Origin: Planctomycetaceae bacterium
GTDB taxonomy: Bacteria; Planctomycetota; Planctomycetia; Pirellulales; Thermoguttaceae
Direction of reading: 5' to 3'
Assembly: GCA_009778035.1 (NCBI GenBank)
Contig: WRKP01000020.1
Span: 1-44,021, forward strand
DNA: 44,021 nt
Shown here: in pieces, positions 8,030 to 15,805 of the stretch
Layout of the letters: each line of letters starts with the position of its first letter
Position numbering within the stretch: position 1 is the first letter of the stretch
Program-made: the position numbers and the translations under genes
The notes under the pieces: model-generated
The model's input: the letters and a program-made list of their open reading frames with translations, nothing else
Told to the model about the DNA's origin: nothing
The model's database searches: none

Positions 8030-8632
8030 CTACGGACTTAGCATCCGTTGCAACACTTCCATCGGCAGGCCGACGACGTTCGATTCGCTGCCCTCCAATA
8101 TCGTAATCCAACCCGTACAGTCCTGATACCCGAACGCGCCCGATTTCCCCTGCCAAATTCCAGTATCAAGATACGCCTCCAATTCGCCATCCGAAATCGG
8201 CTGCATCAGCAACTGCGTCGTTGCCGTTTCCGTCAGAACCTGAATCTCCCGGCTGGCATCCTTCATCACAAGGCACAGTCCGCTCAAGACCTGGTGTACT
8301 TGTCCGCGAAGTTGCCTAATCATTCTGCGAGCGTCGGCTCTATCCACCGGTTTTTCCAGCACATCCTCACCGCACAGCACGATGGTATCGCAGCCGATCA
8401 CGATGCCGCATTCCCGGCGGTCCGCAACGTTTTTCGCCTTTTGGAATGCAAGCCGACGGACGTATTCCTCGGTGGATTCCTCAAATCGGCGGTCATCTTC
8501 CGCAGATTCATCCGGCAGGATGGTCTCGAAGGCGATGCCGGCTTCTTCCAAAAGACGTTTTCGGTGCGGTGAGGCACTGGCTAAAATCAGCGGCAATCTG
8601 GCCGTTGCAAATTCGGTTTTTGTATGGTACAC
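8030..8632 (-). CDS. maf: Maf-family nucleoside triphosphate pyrophosphatase
   Basis: 200 residues with a GTG start at 8632. Maf/YhdE/YceF proteins hydrolyse non-canonical or modified NTPs (dTTP/UTP or m7GTP) to the monophosphate and act in the cytoplasm. Diagnostic motifs are present: LILASASPHRKRLLEEAG at the N-terminus, EYVRRLAFQKA, GCDTIV with the catalytic Asp, an LSGLCLV strand, and the C-terminal EGSESNVVGLP substrate loop. The subfamily (substrate) cannot be fixed from sequence alone. Monocistronic, convergent with the 6976 gene. Confidence 0.88.
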   Translation of the reverse strand: MYHTKTEFATARLPLILASASPHRKRLLEEAGIAFETILPDESAEDDRRFEESTEEYVRRLAFQKAKNVADRRECGIVIGCDTIVLCGEDVLEKPVDRADARRMIRQLRGQVHQVLSGLCLVMKDASREIQVLTETATTQLLMQPISDGELEAYLDTGIWQGKSGAFGYQDCTGWITILEGSESNVVGLPMEVLQRMLSP

Positions 8633-8689
8633 TGGGCGTCGGGGGTTCGTGGAGACTCTGTATTATACTCATTATCAGGGAGAAGAACG

Positions 8690-8875
8690 ATGGAAGATTT
8701 TGCACTGATAGAGAATTTTGCACTGATGCTCTATACGGCATTCCTGTTGGCGTTAATAATTCCCCTCGTGTACATTTCGTACAGAAGGGAACGCGACCTG
8801 AAAGCCAAATTGAACGGTTTGCAGAGCCAAATCGACGACCTGAAACGCGAATTGGAGGAGGTGAAAAAATGTTAA
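8690..8875 (+). CDS. Small membrane protein with C-terminal coiled coil
   Basis: 61 residues from the ATG at 8690, preceded by AGGGAG seven nt upstream. One transmembrane helix (LMLYTAFLLALIIPLVYISY, residues about 15-34) is followed by Arg/Lys and then a heptad-patterned helix (LKAKLNGLQSQIDDLKRELE). Its stop overlaps the ATG of the next gene (ATGTTAA), so it is translationally coupled to the antitoxin/PIN pair. Function unknown; it could be a membrane tether or an unrelated passenger. Confidence 0.65.
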   Translation: MEDFALIENFALMLYTAFLLALIIPLVYISYRRERDLKAKLNGLQSQIDDLKRELEEVKKC

Positions 8876-9117
8876 AAACTATGCAAATCGAAATTATCAA
8901 TCCGAAGGCGGAGCGGATTTTGAAGGAATTGGCCGCCGTGGAACTGATACGCATCGAAAAGCAGGAATCGTTTCGGACTCGCCTCGACCGCCTGTCGCAA
9001 CGAGTGAAACGGCATCAGGAAGAACAGGGCATGCCGGAACCGATGAGTATGGATGAAATTACGAGGGAAGTCAAGAAAGTCAGAACGGGACGTTATGCGA
9101 AACGGAAAAAAAGTTAA
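8869..9117 (+). CDS. Probable antitoxin of a PIN-type toxin-antitoxin pair
   Basis: 82 residues, starting in the overlap with the preceding stop. The layout (MQIEIINPKAERILKELAA beta-helix start, Lys/Arg-rich helical middle, C-terminal DEITREVKKVRTGRYAKRKK) resembles small ribbon-helix or DUF2281-like antitoxins that precede PIN_3 toxins. The assignment rests mainly on size and on position: it overlaps the PIN gene by 23 nt. It is expected to bind the toxin and repress the operon. Confidence 0.6.
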   Translation: MLKTMQIEIINPKAERILKELAAVELIRIEKQESFRTRLDRLSQRVKRHQEEQGMPEPMSMDEITREVKKVRTGRYAKRKKS

Positions 9118-9517
9118 TATCGTTGTCGATACGAACTTGTGGATCAGTTTCCTCATGTCGTTACCGACCAAACAACGATTGCGACGTTTGCTCCTTTCTG
9201 ACAGGATAACTATTTTATTTTCGAGAGAACTTTTTAAGGAATTGGAAACGACGGCAAAAAGGCGTAAATTTCGTCGGTATTTTGATACGGAGCAGGTTAA
9301 AGCGCTTCTTCAGATGCTTATTGAAATTGCCGAAATTGTTGACGTGCGTTCGGTAGTGGAAATTTGTCGAGATCCCAAAGACAATTTTCTCCTTGCCTTG
9401 GCACAAGACGGTAATGCAGCCTACTTGATTACAGGCGACCGTGACCTGCTAACATTGAAAAAATTAGGAAAAACGAAAATCGTTACATTGACAGATTTTG
9501 AGAAAGAAAGGAAATGA
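9095..9517 (+). CDS. PIN-domain ribonuclease toxin (PIN_3/COG1569 family)
   Basis: 140 residues from the ATG at 9095, inside the antitoxin 3' end. The acidic PIN active site is visible: VVDTNLWISFL (first Asp), LFKELETTAKR (Glu), RDPKDNFLLALA (Asp pair) and LITGDRDLL (last Asp). Members of this family cleave RNA and are neutralised by the upstream gene product. Length is normal and the acidic residues are intact, so the toxin looks active. Confidence 0.8.
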   Translation: MRNGKKVNIVVDTNLWISFLMSLPTKQRLRRLLLSDRITILFSRELFKELETTAKRRKFRRYFDTEQVKALLQMLIEIAEIVDVRSVVEICRDPKDNFLLALAQDGNAAYLITGDRDLLTLKKLGKTKIVTLTDFEKERK

Positions 9518-9645
9518 AACAGAAACAATAGTGTTCACAGAGCCCGTGGCGTAAGCCAGGGAGGCCCCACCTCACGATGCGGGTTCGGTGAAAACATTGA
9601 CACGGAACACATTGACATTTTGGAACGCAAACAACACCACATGCA
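9518..9645. other. Intergenic spacer
   Basis: 128 bp with a G+C-rich segment of the planctomycete intergenic type (agagcccgtggcg near 9538) and two TTGACA-like hexamers (near 9597 and 9621) that lack a clear -10 at the proper spacing. Confidence 0.4.
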
Positions 9646-11127
9646 TTGAATAAGACGCAGAAAAAAACGATCAGCATTGTTGGCGGCGGACTGGCGGGAA
9701 TTGCCGCTGCGGATGCCGCCAGAAATCAGGATTACCAAACCGCTCTCTTCGAGCGAGCCGGTGTCCTCGGCGGTAGGGTAGCGTCGCTTTTTGAACCCGT
9801 TCAAAAACATTGGATTGATACCGGCCAACACCTCATCCTCGGTTGTTGCACCGAAGTCCTCGCCCTACACAAGCGACTCGCACTCGAACACTTTTTCGAG
9901 CAATCCGACGCGATTCCCTTCGTAACGCTCAAACAACAGCATTGGTCTCTGACCCCATCGCCGTTCTTGCCCAAGTGCTGGCGATTTATCCCCTCCTTCT
10001 GCTCAATGCCGGGCTTGACTATGAAGGATCGGATCAAAACCGGGTTGTTGCTGCATCGAATCGGCAAAGTAACCCTGCCGGATATCTCGATTGCCCAATA
10101 CTTCAAACAGCATCACGTCCCGCAGCATGTCCAAGACGCGTTTTGGCTGCCCCTAATCTTAAGTACCTTGAGCGAGTTGCCGGATTACGCGTCGGTCAAA
10201 GCCCTGCAAAAAATTATACGCGATGCGTTTCTTGCAGGCCGAAAAGGGATGTCGGTGCATTTGCCGACCGTGCCGTTACGGCAAATTTATCACGAGGCGG
10301 CAGCGAAGGCCCTGACGGAACGGGAAGTATCGCTCCATTTTTTCAAACGCCTGCACCGACTGCATTGGCAGCGCAGTGAGGCGGACAATTCTTTAACGAT
10401 TACGGCCTTGGAATTTTCCGATGGTTCGATTGAACGGTCTGACCGGTACATTTTGGCCTTGCCAGCGTTTCAACTTTGGAAGGTGCTTGAGGCGTCGGAA
10501 TTGCCTTGTCGGGCGGAGCATCTCGGTTTGGAGCGTTTTGAGCCCGGCGCGATTTCGACGGTGCATCTCTGGTTGGATAGGCCGATTTTAGAGAGCGGCG
10601 TGCGTTGCTGTGCATTATCGGGCGGCATTGGGCAGTTTTTATGTCGGCCTTGCCCAAGCGACACGGCAGGCGATGCGGCGGGCGACACGGAAAATTATTA
10701 TACCGTTGTGATCAGTGCGGCTCATCGGCTGTTATCGGAGGCCGAAATCACGGCGGCGGGTAGTTTGGATTTGGCGAATCGGGTTTTGGAGCAGATTCGG
10801 ACATCGTTTGGCTTGCCGGAGTTGCAACTTCGGCATTGCCGGACGACGTCGTGTTTTGAGGCGATATTTTCGCCGGGGCCGTTGATATATGCCCAGCGTC
10901 CCGGGGCGTTTGGGTTATTTTCAAACGGAGCGATAGCGGGCGATTGGACGCAGACGGGTTTGCCTTCGACGATGGAGGGAGCCGTCCGCAGCGGCATCGC
11001 CGCGGTGGAATCTGGCCAGAAACAGGCCATTTACTCGAACGTAAACGACGAGCCGGATTGCAAAATGTGCATCACGAAGTCGGCATCGGGACGCTTGACC
11101 GATGAACGGTCAAGCGATGATTGCTGA
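9646..11127 (+). CDS. hpnE: Hydroxysqualene dehydroxylase-like FAD amine oxidase
   Basis: 493 residues with a TTG start at 9646. HpnE completes the three-enzyme HpnC/D/E route to squalene by FAD-dependent reductive dehydroxylation of hydroxysqualene. Features: N-terminal dinucleotide motif ISIVGGGLAGIAAA, then ERAGVLGGRV; DTGQHLILGC near residue 52; PLILSTLSELPDYASVKAL in the middle (family-typical N/S-T-P-like segment); and a C-terminal FAD segment FSNGAIAGDWTQTGLPSTMEGA-type motif. hpnC and hpnD are not adjacent. Its last 97 nt overlap the convergent gene at 11031. Confidence 0.82.
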   Translation: MNKTQKKTISIVGGGLAGIAAADAARNQDYQTALFERAGVLGGRVASLFEPVQKHWIDTGQHLILGCCTEVLALHKRLALEHFFEQSDAIPFVTLKQQHWSLTPSPFLPKCWRFIPSFCSMPGLTMKDRIKTGLLLHRIGKVTLPDISIAQYFKQHHVPQHVQDAFWLPLILSTLSELPDYASVKALQKIIRDAFLAGRKGMSVHLPTVPLRQIYHEAAAKALTEREVSLHFFKRLHRLHWQRSEADNSLTITALEFSDGSIERSDRYILALPAFQLWKVLEASELPCRAEHLGLERFEPGAISTVHLWLDRPILESGVRCCALSGGIGQFLCRPCPSDTAGDAAGDTENYYTVVISAAHRLLSEAEITAAGSLDLANRVLEQIRTSFGLPELQLRHCRTTSCFEAIFSPGPLIYAQRPGAFGLFSNGAIAGDWTQTGLPSTMEGAVRSGIAAVESGQKQAIYSNVNDEPDCKMCITKSASGRLTDERSSDDC

Positions 11128-11681
11128 GCATACTGCGCTGCCGATGAAAGAGCACCGCCAAACGCGCCGGCGAGTCCATTATCCGGGCCCATCTGTTGCA
11201 ACATGTTCAACACTTCGGCCAATCGGGCAATGTCCGAAAACTCGTTCTGCATGCCGCCGAGCAGATTTTGCAGCGGTTCTTTATTCGGCATATCGCCGAG
11301 CAGCGACAGACCATCGTCGCCGTTTTTGATGTGCATTTCCTGCATATTCAAGCCGGCACCTTGCACGTTCGACATCAGATTGGTCTCGAAATTCTTCATT
11401 TTCAGTTGCAGCATATTGGCCAGCATATCGCCGCGTTGTTTCAGTTGGGCGAGGCCGACCAGATCGAGTTCGCCGAGGTCGGACGAATTGTCGCCGCTCT
11501 GCATTTCGGAATTGAGAAAGTTTTGCAGCATCGTTGCCGACGAGGAAATCGTTACGCTGTCCGTCGGCATTCCCTGCTTGGACGTCGAGGAGAGCGTTTT
11601 GGCGAGATGTTCCATCGACATTCCCGACTGCACGCCGAAAATGCCCGTGTAATTGTTGATCGAAGATGTGGGACCAAGCAT
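11031..11681 (-). CDS. Hypothetical Met/Gln/Leu-rich soluble protein
   Basis: 216 residues from the ATG at 11681. The longest frame (to 11837) adds an Arg/Pro-rich N-terminus that overlaps the smpB region and was not used. The sequence is rich in Met, Asn, Gln, Ser and Gly, with amphipathic stretches (LKQRGDMLANMLQLKMKNFE, LARLAEVLNMLQQM), and has no Cys and no enzymatic motif. The composition recalls flagellar or secreted structural proteins, but no family is recognised. Its 3' end overlaps hpnE tail to tail. Confidence 0.5.
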   Translation of the reverse strand: MLGPTSSINNYTGIFGVQSGMSMEHLAKTLSSTSKQGMPTDSVTISSSATMLQNFLNSEMQSGDNSSDLGELDLVGLAQLKQRGDMLANMLQLKMKNFETNLMSNVQGAGLNMQEMHIKNGDDGLSLLGDMPNKEPLQNLLGGMQNEFSDIARLAEVLNMLQQMGPDNGLAGAFGGALSSAAQYAQQSSLDRSSVKRPDADFVMHILQSGSSFTFE

Positions 11682-11760
11682 TGTGAGAAACCGTTGTCTT
11701 CCGTGAGCCTGGCAAAGGATACTGATTATCGCGGAGTGTGTCCAGAGCGGTTTCGTTGGT

Positions 11761-12267
11761 TCAACGTTGGCGTCGCATGAGCGAGAGCCGTAATCCTTTG
11801 TCGGATTCGGCCTTCTTTTTGGCGGCCCGCTTGTCAAATTCTTGTTTTCCTTTGCATAACCCCAGCAACACCTTGGCTTTGCCTTCCTTGAAATACATTT
11901 TCAGCGGAACAAGGGTTAATCCTTTTTCATAGGCCTTCATCGCAAAACGCTGAATTTCCCGGCGGTGCAGGAGCAATTTTCGGTCCCGTTTCGGTTTGTG
12001 ATTGAACTGGTTGGCTTCGAGATATTCGGGAATATCGCAGTTGATGAGCCAAACTTCGCCGTTTCGGACTTTTGCGAAAGCCTCGGCCAAGGCGACGGTA
12101 CCGCCTCGCAGACTTTTGACTTCGCTGCCGACGAGGACGATTCCGCATTCTAGAGAATCGAGCACGACATATTCATATCGGGCTTTTCGATTTTCGGCAA
12201 TCGTCCGTTCGTTGGTGCTCGCGGCCTGCTTTTTTGCTTCCTGCTTTGATTTTTTCGACTTGGCCAT
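11761..12267 (-). CDS. smpB: SsrA-binding protein SmpB
   Basis: 168 residues; typical SmpB core with a Lys-rich N-terminal extension of about 25 residues. SmpB binds tmRNA and brings it to stalled ribosomes for trans-translation. Family motifs: AENRKARYEYVVLDSLECG, LVGSEVKSLR, then ALAEAFAKVRNGEVWL, HKPKRDRKLLLHRREI, LVPLKMYFKEGKAKVLL and a basic C-terminal tail ending RLSLMRRQR. Monocistronic, with an excellent promoter 8 nt from the ATG, suggesting a leaderless mRNA. The ssrA gene is not in this window. Confidence 0.95.
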   Translation of the reverse strand: MAKSKKSKQEAKKQAASTNERTIAENRKARYEYVVLDSLECGIVLVGSEVKSLRGGTVALAEAFAKVRNGEVWLINCDIPEYLEANQFNHKPKRDRKLLLHRREIQRFAMKAYEKGLTLVPLKMYFKEGKAKVLLGLCKGKQEFDKRAAKKKAESDKGLRLSLMRRQR

Positions 12268-12275
12268 ACGGTTCC

Positions 12276-12304
12276 AGTCTAATAGGGCAAGCGGAAAATG
12301 TCAA
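12276..12304 (-). promoter_or_regulatory. smpB promoter, leaderless type
   Basis: TTGACA (12304-12299), 17 bp, TAGACT (12281-12276), 8 nt to the ATG at 12267. Confidence 0.7.
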
Positions 12305-12318
12305 GTTGGCGTGTGCAA

Positions 12319-12485
12319 GCAGGGCAATCGCAAGTTTCACATTAGGGGGAATAAGGTAGGCAGCCGACCGCCGGGCGGGTGCGTCGGCGGCAGCCGACTG
12401 GAAGCGGTTTCGATTCCGGTGCGGAGTACCGCAGTTGCCGCCCGGCGGTCGGCAACCTACCTATTTGCGAAAATTACAGTTGCCA
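12319..12485. repeat. Repeat B, copy 2
   Basis: The same palindromic element as 4155-4295, inverted: GGTAGG and ACCGCCGGGCGG on the left, CCGCCCGGCGGTCGG and CCTACC on the right. It is bracketed by perfect 11-bp direct repeats GGCGTGTGCAA (12308-12318 and 12486-12496), a likely target duplication. Confidence 0.8.
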
Positions 12486-12506
12486 GGCGTGTGCAAAGTG
12501 CGTCTA

Positions 12507-12534
12507 TTGACTCCAGTGCGAAAAACGAGACAAT
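12507..12534 (+). promoter_or_regulatory. coaE promoter
   Basis: TTGACT (12507-12512), 16 bp, GACAAT (12529-12534), 14 nt to the ATG at 12549. Confidence 0.6.
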
Positions 12535-12548
12535 CATACGCAGAAACC

Positions 12549-13172
12549 ATGATGAAAACTCTGGGAATAATCGGCGGAATCGGAAGCGGGAAAAGTACAA
12601 TCGCGGAAATGTTTCGCCAGCGGGGCATCCCAATTATATCCGCGGATACCCTCGGGCATCAGGCTTTGCTGCTCCCAAACATTAAGGATGCCGTACGAAA
12701 TCGTTGGGGAACATCTGTGTTTGATGATTGTCTCGAAATCGACCGAAGAAAACTGGCCGCAATCGTCTTTGCCGACAAAAAGGAACTTGCCTATCTGAAA
12801 TCTTTGACGCATCCTTTGATTGCTGACGAGGTTCATCGGCAACGGGAAGAGCATCGCCGAGCGGGAGCATCTTTTTGTTTGCTTGATGCACCGCTTTTAT
12901 TGGAATCGGGTTGGGATCATTTCGTCGATTTGATTATTTTTGTGGATGCTCCGCCCGAAGTTCGTTGGAGTCGCGTCCAGAGCCGGGGTTGGACCGAGCC
13001 GGAGTGGAAGCAGCGAGAAGCAGCGCAATTTTCTATGGAGGAAAAGGCAAGTCGGGCCGATGTCGTTTTTGACAACATTGGCGATGTGGAGCATTTGCAG
13101 CAATGCGTTGATGAATTTATGAATCAATGCCGAATGGAATTGTTCCATAACCCATCAGGAAAACACGGTTAA
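12549..13172 (+). CDS. coaE: Dephospho-CoA kinase
   Basis: 207 residues; the last enzyme of coenzyme A synthesis, phosphorylating the 3'-OH of dephospho-CoA. The P-loop GGIGSGKST is at residues 8-16, followed by MFRQRGIPIISADTLGHQ (CoaE Asp-containing motif), an ISADTL...LTHPLIADEV segment typical of the CoA lid, and LLDAPLLLESGWDHFVDLIIFVDAPPEVRWSR before the C-terminal helical region (the family usually reads V-P-L-L-x-E). Start chosen at 12549 (MMKTLG); the longer frame upstream only translates repeat B. Confidence 0.93.
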   Translation: MMKTLGIIGGIGSGKSTIAEMFRQRGIPIISADTLGHQALLLPNIKDAVRNRWGTSVFDDCLEIDRRKLAAIVFADKKELAYLKSLTHPLIADEVHRQREEHRRAGASFCLLDAPLLLESGWDHFVDLIIFVDAPPEVRWSRVQSRGWTEPEWKQREAAQFSMEEKASRADVVFDNIGDVEHLQQCVDEFMNQCRMELFHNPSGKHG

Positions 13173-13198
13173 TGGTTAAAGAGTTCGACATAGACTCA

Positions 13199-13239
13199 CC
13201 CGGGGGCTTACGCCCCCGGCTCTTGCGTGAGCCCCCGGG
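13199..13239. repeat. G+C palindrome with two alternative stems
   Basis: CCGGGGGC-ttac-GCCCCCGG (13200-13219) forms one hairpin. Alternatively the left arm CCCGGGGGCT (13199-13208) pairs with AGCCCCCGGG (13230-13239) to form a longer one. It lies 27 nt after coaE and may act as a terminator without a T-run. Confidence 0.65.
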
Positions 13240-13258
13240 CTCGTACACCGTCGAGCAG

Positions 13259-13288
13259 TTGTCCTTGTTTTGCATCCACGCTTATAAT
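13259..13288 (+). promoter_or_regulatory. Promoter of the AbgT-family transporter gene
   Basis: TTGTCC (13259-13264), 18 bp, TATAAT (13283-13288), about 60 nt to the ATG at 13354. Confidence 0.5.
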
Positions 13289-13353
13289 ATATTATATTGC
13301 ATCATCGTGCTGCCCCAAGCGGTTGTTTATGCCAGGGTGCTAAGTATTTTTTA

Positions 13354-14850
13354 ATGGGACGATTCCTCTATTTTATCGAAAAGGCCGGCAACGCCCTGCC
13401 GCATCCGGCCATTTTGTTCGGGTTGCTCGCACTCGCAACCCTAATCCTGTCCGCACTCGGTGCATTTTTCGGCTGGCACGCGACACATCCCGCTAACGGA
13501 GAACAAGTTGACATCGTCAATCTCCTCTCCCGCGAAGGAATCCACCGCATCATCCTCTACCTGGTTACAAATTTTACGGCCTTCGCTCCGCTCGGAGTCG
13601 TACTCGTCGCCCTGCTCGGACTCGGCGTCGCTGAAAGCAGCGGCCTGATTAGAGCATCAATCAATTATATGTTGGTTAAAACTCCGCCGCAATTTATCAC
13701 CTTCATGGTCATTTTTGCAGGACTACTTTCCAATGCGGCTTCCGAAATAGGATATGTATTAGTGATTCCTTTGGCCGGTATCATTTTCCATTCCCTCGGG
13801 CGGCACCCCATTGCCGGTATGTCCGCCGCATTTGCCGGTGTGAGCGGAGGATACAGTGCGAACATTTTGATTGGAACCATCGACCCGTTGTTGGCAGGTC
13901 TCTCGACCGAAGCCGCACATATCATTGATCCCGACTATTACGTGTTGCCGACGGCAAACTACTTCTTTATGGCAGTGTCAACCTTTGCAGTTACCATCGT
14001 ATGTACGGTCGTAACCGTAAAATGGGTCGAACCGCGATTGGGAAAATATACCGGCGATGTGCCGCGAGAAGAAATCGAATACCCGACGGCTTTGGAGAAA
14101 AAAGGTTTGATCCGAGTCGGCCTTGTTGTCCTCGCCTGGGTCATTCTGTTGCTCATCGGGTTACTTCCCGAAAACGGTTTTTTGCGGTGCGATGATGGAA
14201 CGGTGCTCGGTTCCCCTGCATTAAAAGGTTTTATTGCGTTGTTGTTCCTGGCGGCATGTTCTGTCGGTGTGGTTTATGGTTTTACGGTAGGTACATTTAC
14301 GAAAGCAGAAGATGTTATCGACGCGATGAGCAATAGTATGAAAACCATAGCATCCTATCTTGTGTTGGTGTTTTTTGCCGCACAATTTGTTGCTTGGTTT
14401 AACTGGAGTCACATTGGATTGTTGATTGCCATCAACGGTGCTTCTATGTTGAAAGAAGCGAACATTGGTTTGGTGCCGTTGATAGTAATTTTTGTAACGT
14501 TTGCAGCGTGTCTTAATCTTTTTATGGGCAGTGCTGCGGCGAAATGGGCGGTGATAGGACCTGTATTTGTTCCGATTTTTATGTTATTGGGTTATTCTCC
14601 TGAACTTGCTCAGGCGGTGTATCGGGTGGGCGACAGTGTAACGAATATCATAACGCCGATGATGTCTTATTTTGCATTGATTATTGTATATTATCAGAAA
14701 TACGACAAGAATGCGGGCATAGGAACGCTTGTTGCGACGATGTTGCCGTTTTCGATTGCGTTGTACATTAGTTGGACGTTGTTGCTCATAGGTTGGGTAT
14801 TGTTGGAGTTGCCGTTGGGCCCCGGCTCGCCGTTGTATTATGGGATGTAA
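13354..14850 (+). CDS. AbgT/MtrF-family transporter
   Basis: 498 residues from the ATG at 13354 (MGRFLYFIEKAGNALPHP), with about 12 hydrophobic segments. AbgT/MtrF proteins are inner-membrane antiporters of p-aminobenzoyl-glutamate or sulfonamide-type compounds. The family pattern is clear: an N-terminal E-x-x-G-N-x-L-P-H-P motif, AGLLSNAASEIGYVLVIPLA, GVSGGYSANILIGTIDPLLAG, and the paired hairpin LNLFMGSAAAKWAVIGPVF with VGDSVTNIITPMMSYFALI. The tip loops of the two re-entrant hairpins (SNAASE, SAAAKW) are intact. Substrate is not determined. No abgAB hydrolase is nearby. Confidence 0.88.
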   Translation: MGRFLYFIEKAGNALPHPAILFGLLALATLILSALGAFFGWHATHPANGEQVDIVNLLSREGIHRIILYLVTNFTAFAPLGVVLVALLGLGVAESSGLIRASINYMLVKTPPQFITFMVIFAGLLSNAASEIGYVLVIPLAGIIFHSLGRHPIAGMSAAFAGVSGGYSANILIGTIDPLLAGLSTEAAHIIDPDYYVLPTANYFFMAVSTFAVTIVCTVVTVKWVEPRLGKYTGDVPREEIEYPTALEKKGLIRVGLVVLAWVILLLIGLLPENGFLRCDDGTVLGSPALKGFIALLFLAACSVGVVYGFTVGTFTKAEDVIDAMSNSMKTIASYLVLVFFAAQFVAWFNWSHIGLLIAINGASMLKEANIGLVPLIVIFVTFAACLNLFMGSAAAKWAVIGPVFVPIFMLLGYSPELAQAVYRVGDSVTNIITPMMSYFALIIVYYQKYDKNAGIGTLVATMLPFSIALYISWTLLLIGWVLLELPLGPGSPLYYGM

Positions 14851-15097
14851 CGGGCTCTGCATCCGCACGAAATTTCTCGAGGTCCTGCTTGATCGGCTTG
14901 TTCGGAAACCGCCAAAATCGTCATCCCGGCGCAAGCCGAGAACCAGCCGAGCGGCTTGCAAGGCGTTTCCCTGGTTCCCGGCGTGTGCCGGAAGGACGGA
15001 GGGGCCTCCAGCCCCATTCTGAATATGCCCTACCGCATCGCCCTGCGGGGCGGCGAACACGGTCCCCTTGCCCCCTACTACAAACCGAACGTGAAAA
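14851..15097. repeat. Intergenic region containing a degenerate MITE A (copy 2)
   Basis: Between the transporter and infC. A worn MITE A copy covers about 14923-15033: GTCATCCCGGCG on the left, a diverged second hairpin (GGTTCCCGGCG...GCCGGAAGGAC) and an AATATGCCCTAC right end instead of AATACGCTCTAG. Nothing else is seen. Confidence 0.6.
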
Positions 15098-15106
15098 TGC
15101 TATAAT
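15098..15106 (+). promoter_or_regulatory. infC extended -10 promoter
   Basis: TGCTATAAT (extended -10). No good -35 is found at 16-18 bp. It gives a leader of about 50 nt before the ATG at 15164. Confidence 0.55.
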
Positions 15107-15113
15107 GCGGGGT

Positions 15114-15136
15114 TGCTGTCTGGAATTGCGACAGCA
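15114..15136 (+). promoter_or_regulatory. Hairpin in the infC leader
   Basis: TGCTGTC (15114-15120), 9-nt loop, GACAGCA (15130-15136): a perfect 7-bp stem just downstream of the presumed transcription start. It is a candidate site for translational or stability control of IF3. Confidence 0.5.
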
Positions 15137-15163
15137 TCAGGCGAACCCTAACCCCATCACGCT

Positions 15164-15697
15164 ATGGCACTAAGGAGAACGGAAGCACCCAGAGATAGAG
15201 ACAAAGATCGACAACGAATCAATGAACGAATTAGAGTCCCACAAGTCCGCGTCATTACCGACGAAGGAGAACAGTTGGGCATCATGAGCACCTCGGAAGC
15301 CCTCGACAAAGCCCGACAAGCAGGCCTCGATCTCGTTGAAGTATCGCCCGAAGCCAAACCGCCCGTTTGCAGGATTATGGATTACGGGAAGTTCCGATAC
15401 CAGCAGAAAAAACGGCAAGGAAAGCACGTACATCAATCAAAATTAAAGGAAGTTTGGCTGCATCCTAAAACCGGCGAACACGACCTGTTGGTAAAGGTCA
15501 ATAAAGCCCGAGAGTTCCTGATGAACAAAGACAAGGTGCAAATCGTCGTCAAATTTCGCGGCCGCGAAAATGCTCACGTCGAGGAAGGCTCGAAAGTCTT
15601 GCACCGGATGATCGAAATGCTGGAAGACGTCGGCAAGATCGAAGTCCCGCCGAAGCCCGCCCATCGGCAAGTTCTCTGCACGCTCGCTCCAAAGTAA
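15164..15697 (+). CDS. infC: Translation initiation factor IF-3
   Basis: 177 residues, normal length. IF-3 binds the 30S subunit and checks start-codon/initiator-tRNA pairing. The N-terminal domain has NERIRVPQVRVITDEGEQLGI, then EALDKARQAGLDLVEVSPEAKPPVCRIMDYGKFRYQ. The C-terminal domain has LKEVWLHPKTGEHDLLVKVNKAREFLMNKDKVQIVVKFRGRE and a final KPAHRQVLCTLAPK. It starts with ATG rather than the rare AUU used for autoregulation in enterobacteria. The usual partners rpmI and rplT do not follow; a repeat-filled spacer does. Confidence 0.96.
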   Translation: MALRRTEAPRDRDKDRQRINERIRVPQVRVITDEGEQLGIMSTSEALDKARQAGLDLVEVSPEAKPPVCRIMDYGKFRYQQKKRQGKHVHQSKLKEVWLHPKTGEHDLLVKVNKAREFLMNKDKVQIVVKFRGRENAHVEEGSKVLHRMIEMLEDVGKIEVPPKPAHRQVLCTLAPK

Positions 15698-15770
15698 TCC
15701 GGGAAACGCTGGGCGGTGCCGCAGCGAATGCCGTTACTCCAAAACCAGGGCCAGCCGGAGGCCAACGGCG

Positions 15771-15805
15771 CGTCGCAGGGCAACCGCAATCTTCACATTA
15801 GAGCG
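15771..15805. repeat. Truncated end of repeat B joined to MITE A
   Basis: GGGCAACCGCAATCTTCACATTAG matches the terminus of repeat B (GCAATCGCAAGTTTCACATTAG type at 12322), but the element stops where MITE A copy 3 begins. This suggests insertion of A into B at a TTAG/CTAG site. Confidence 0.6.

Noticed and set aside
13297..13353. Upstream start for the AbgT transporter
   Set aside because: The added residues are Cys/Arg-rich and unlike the family; MGRFLYFIEKAGN matches the usual N-terminus.
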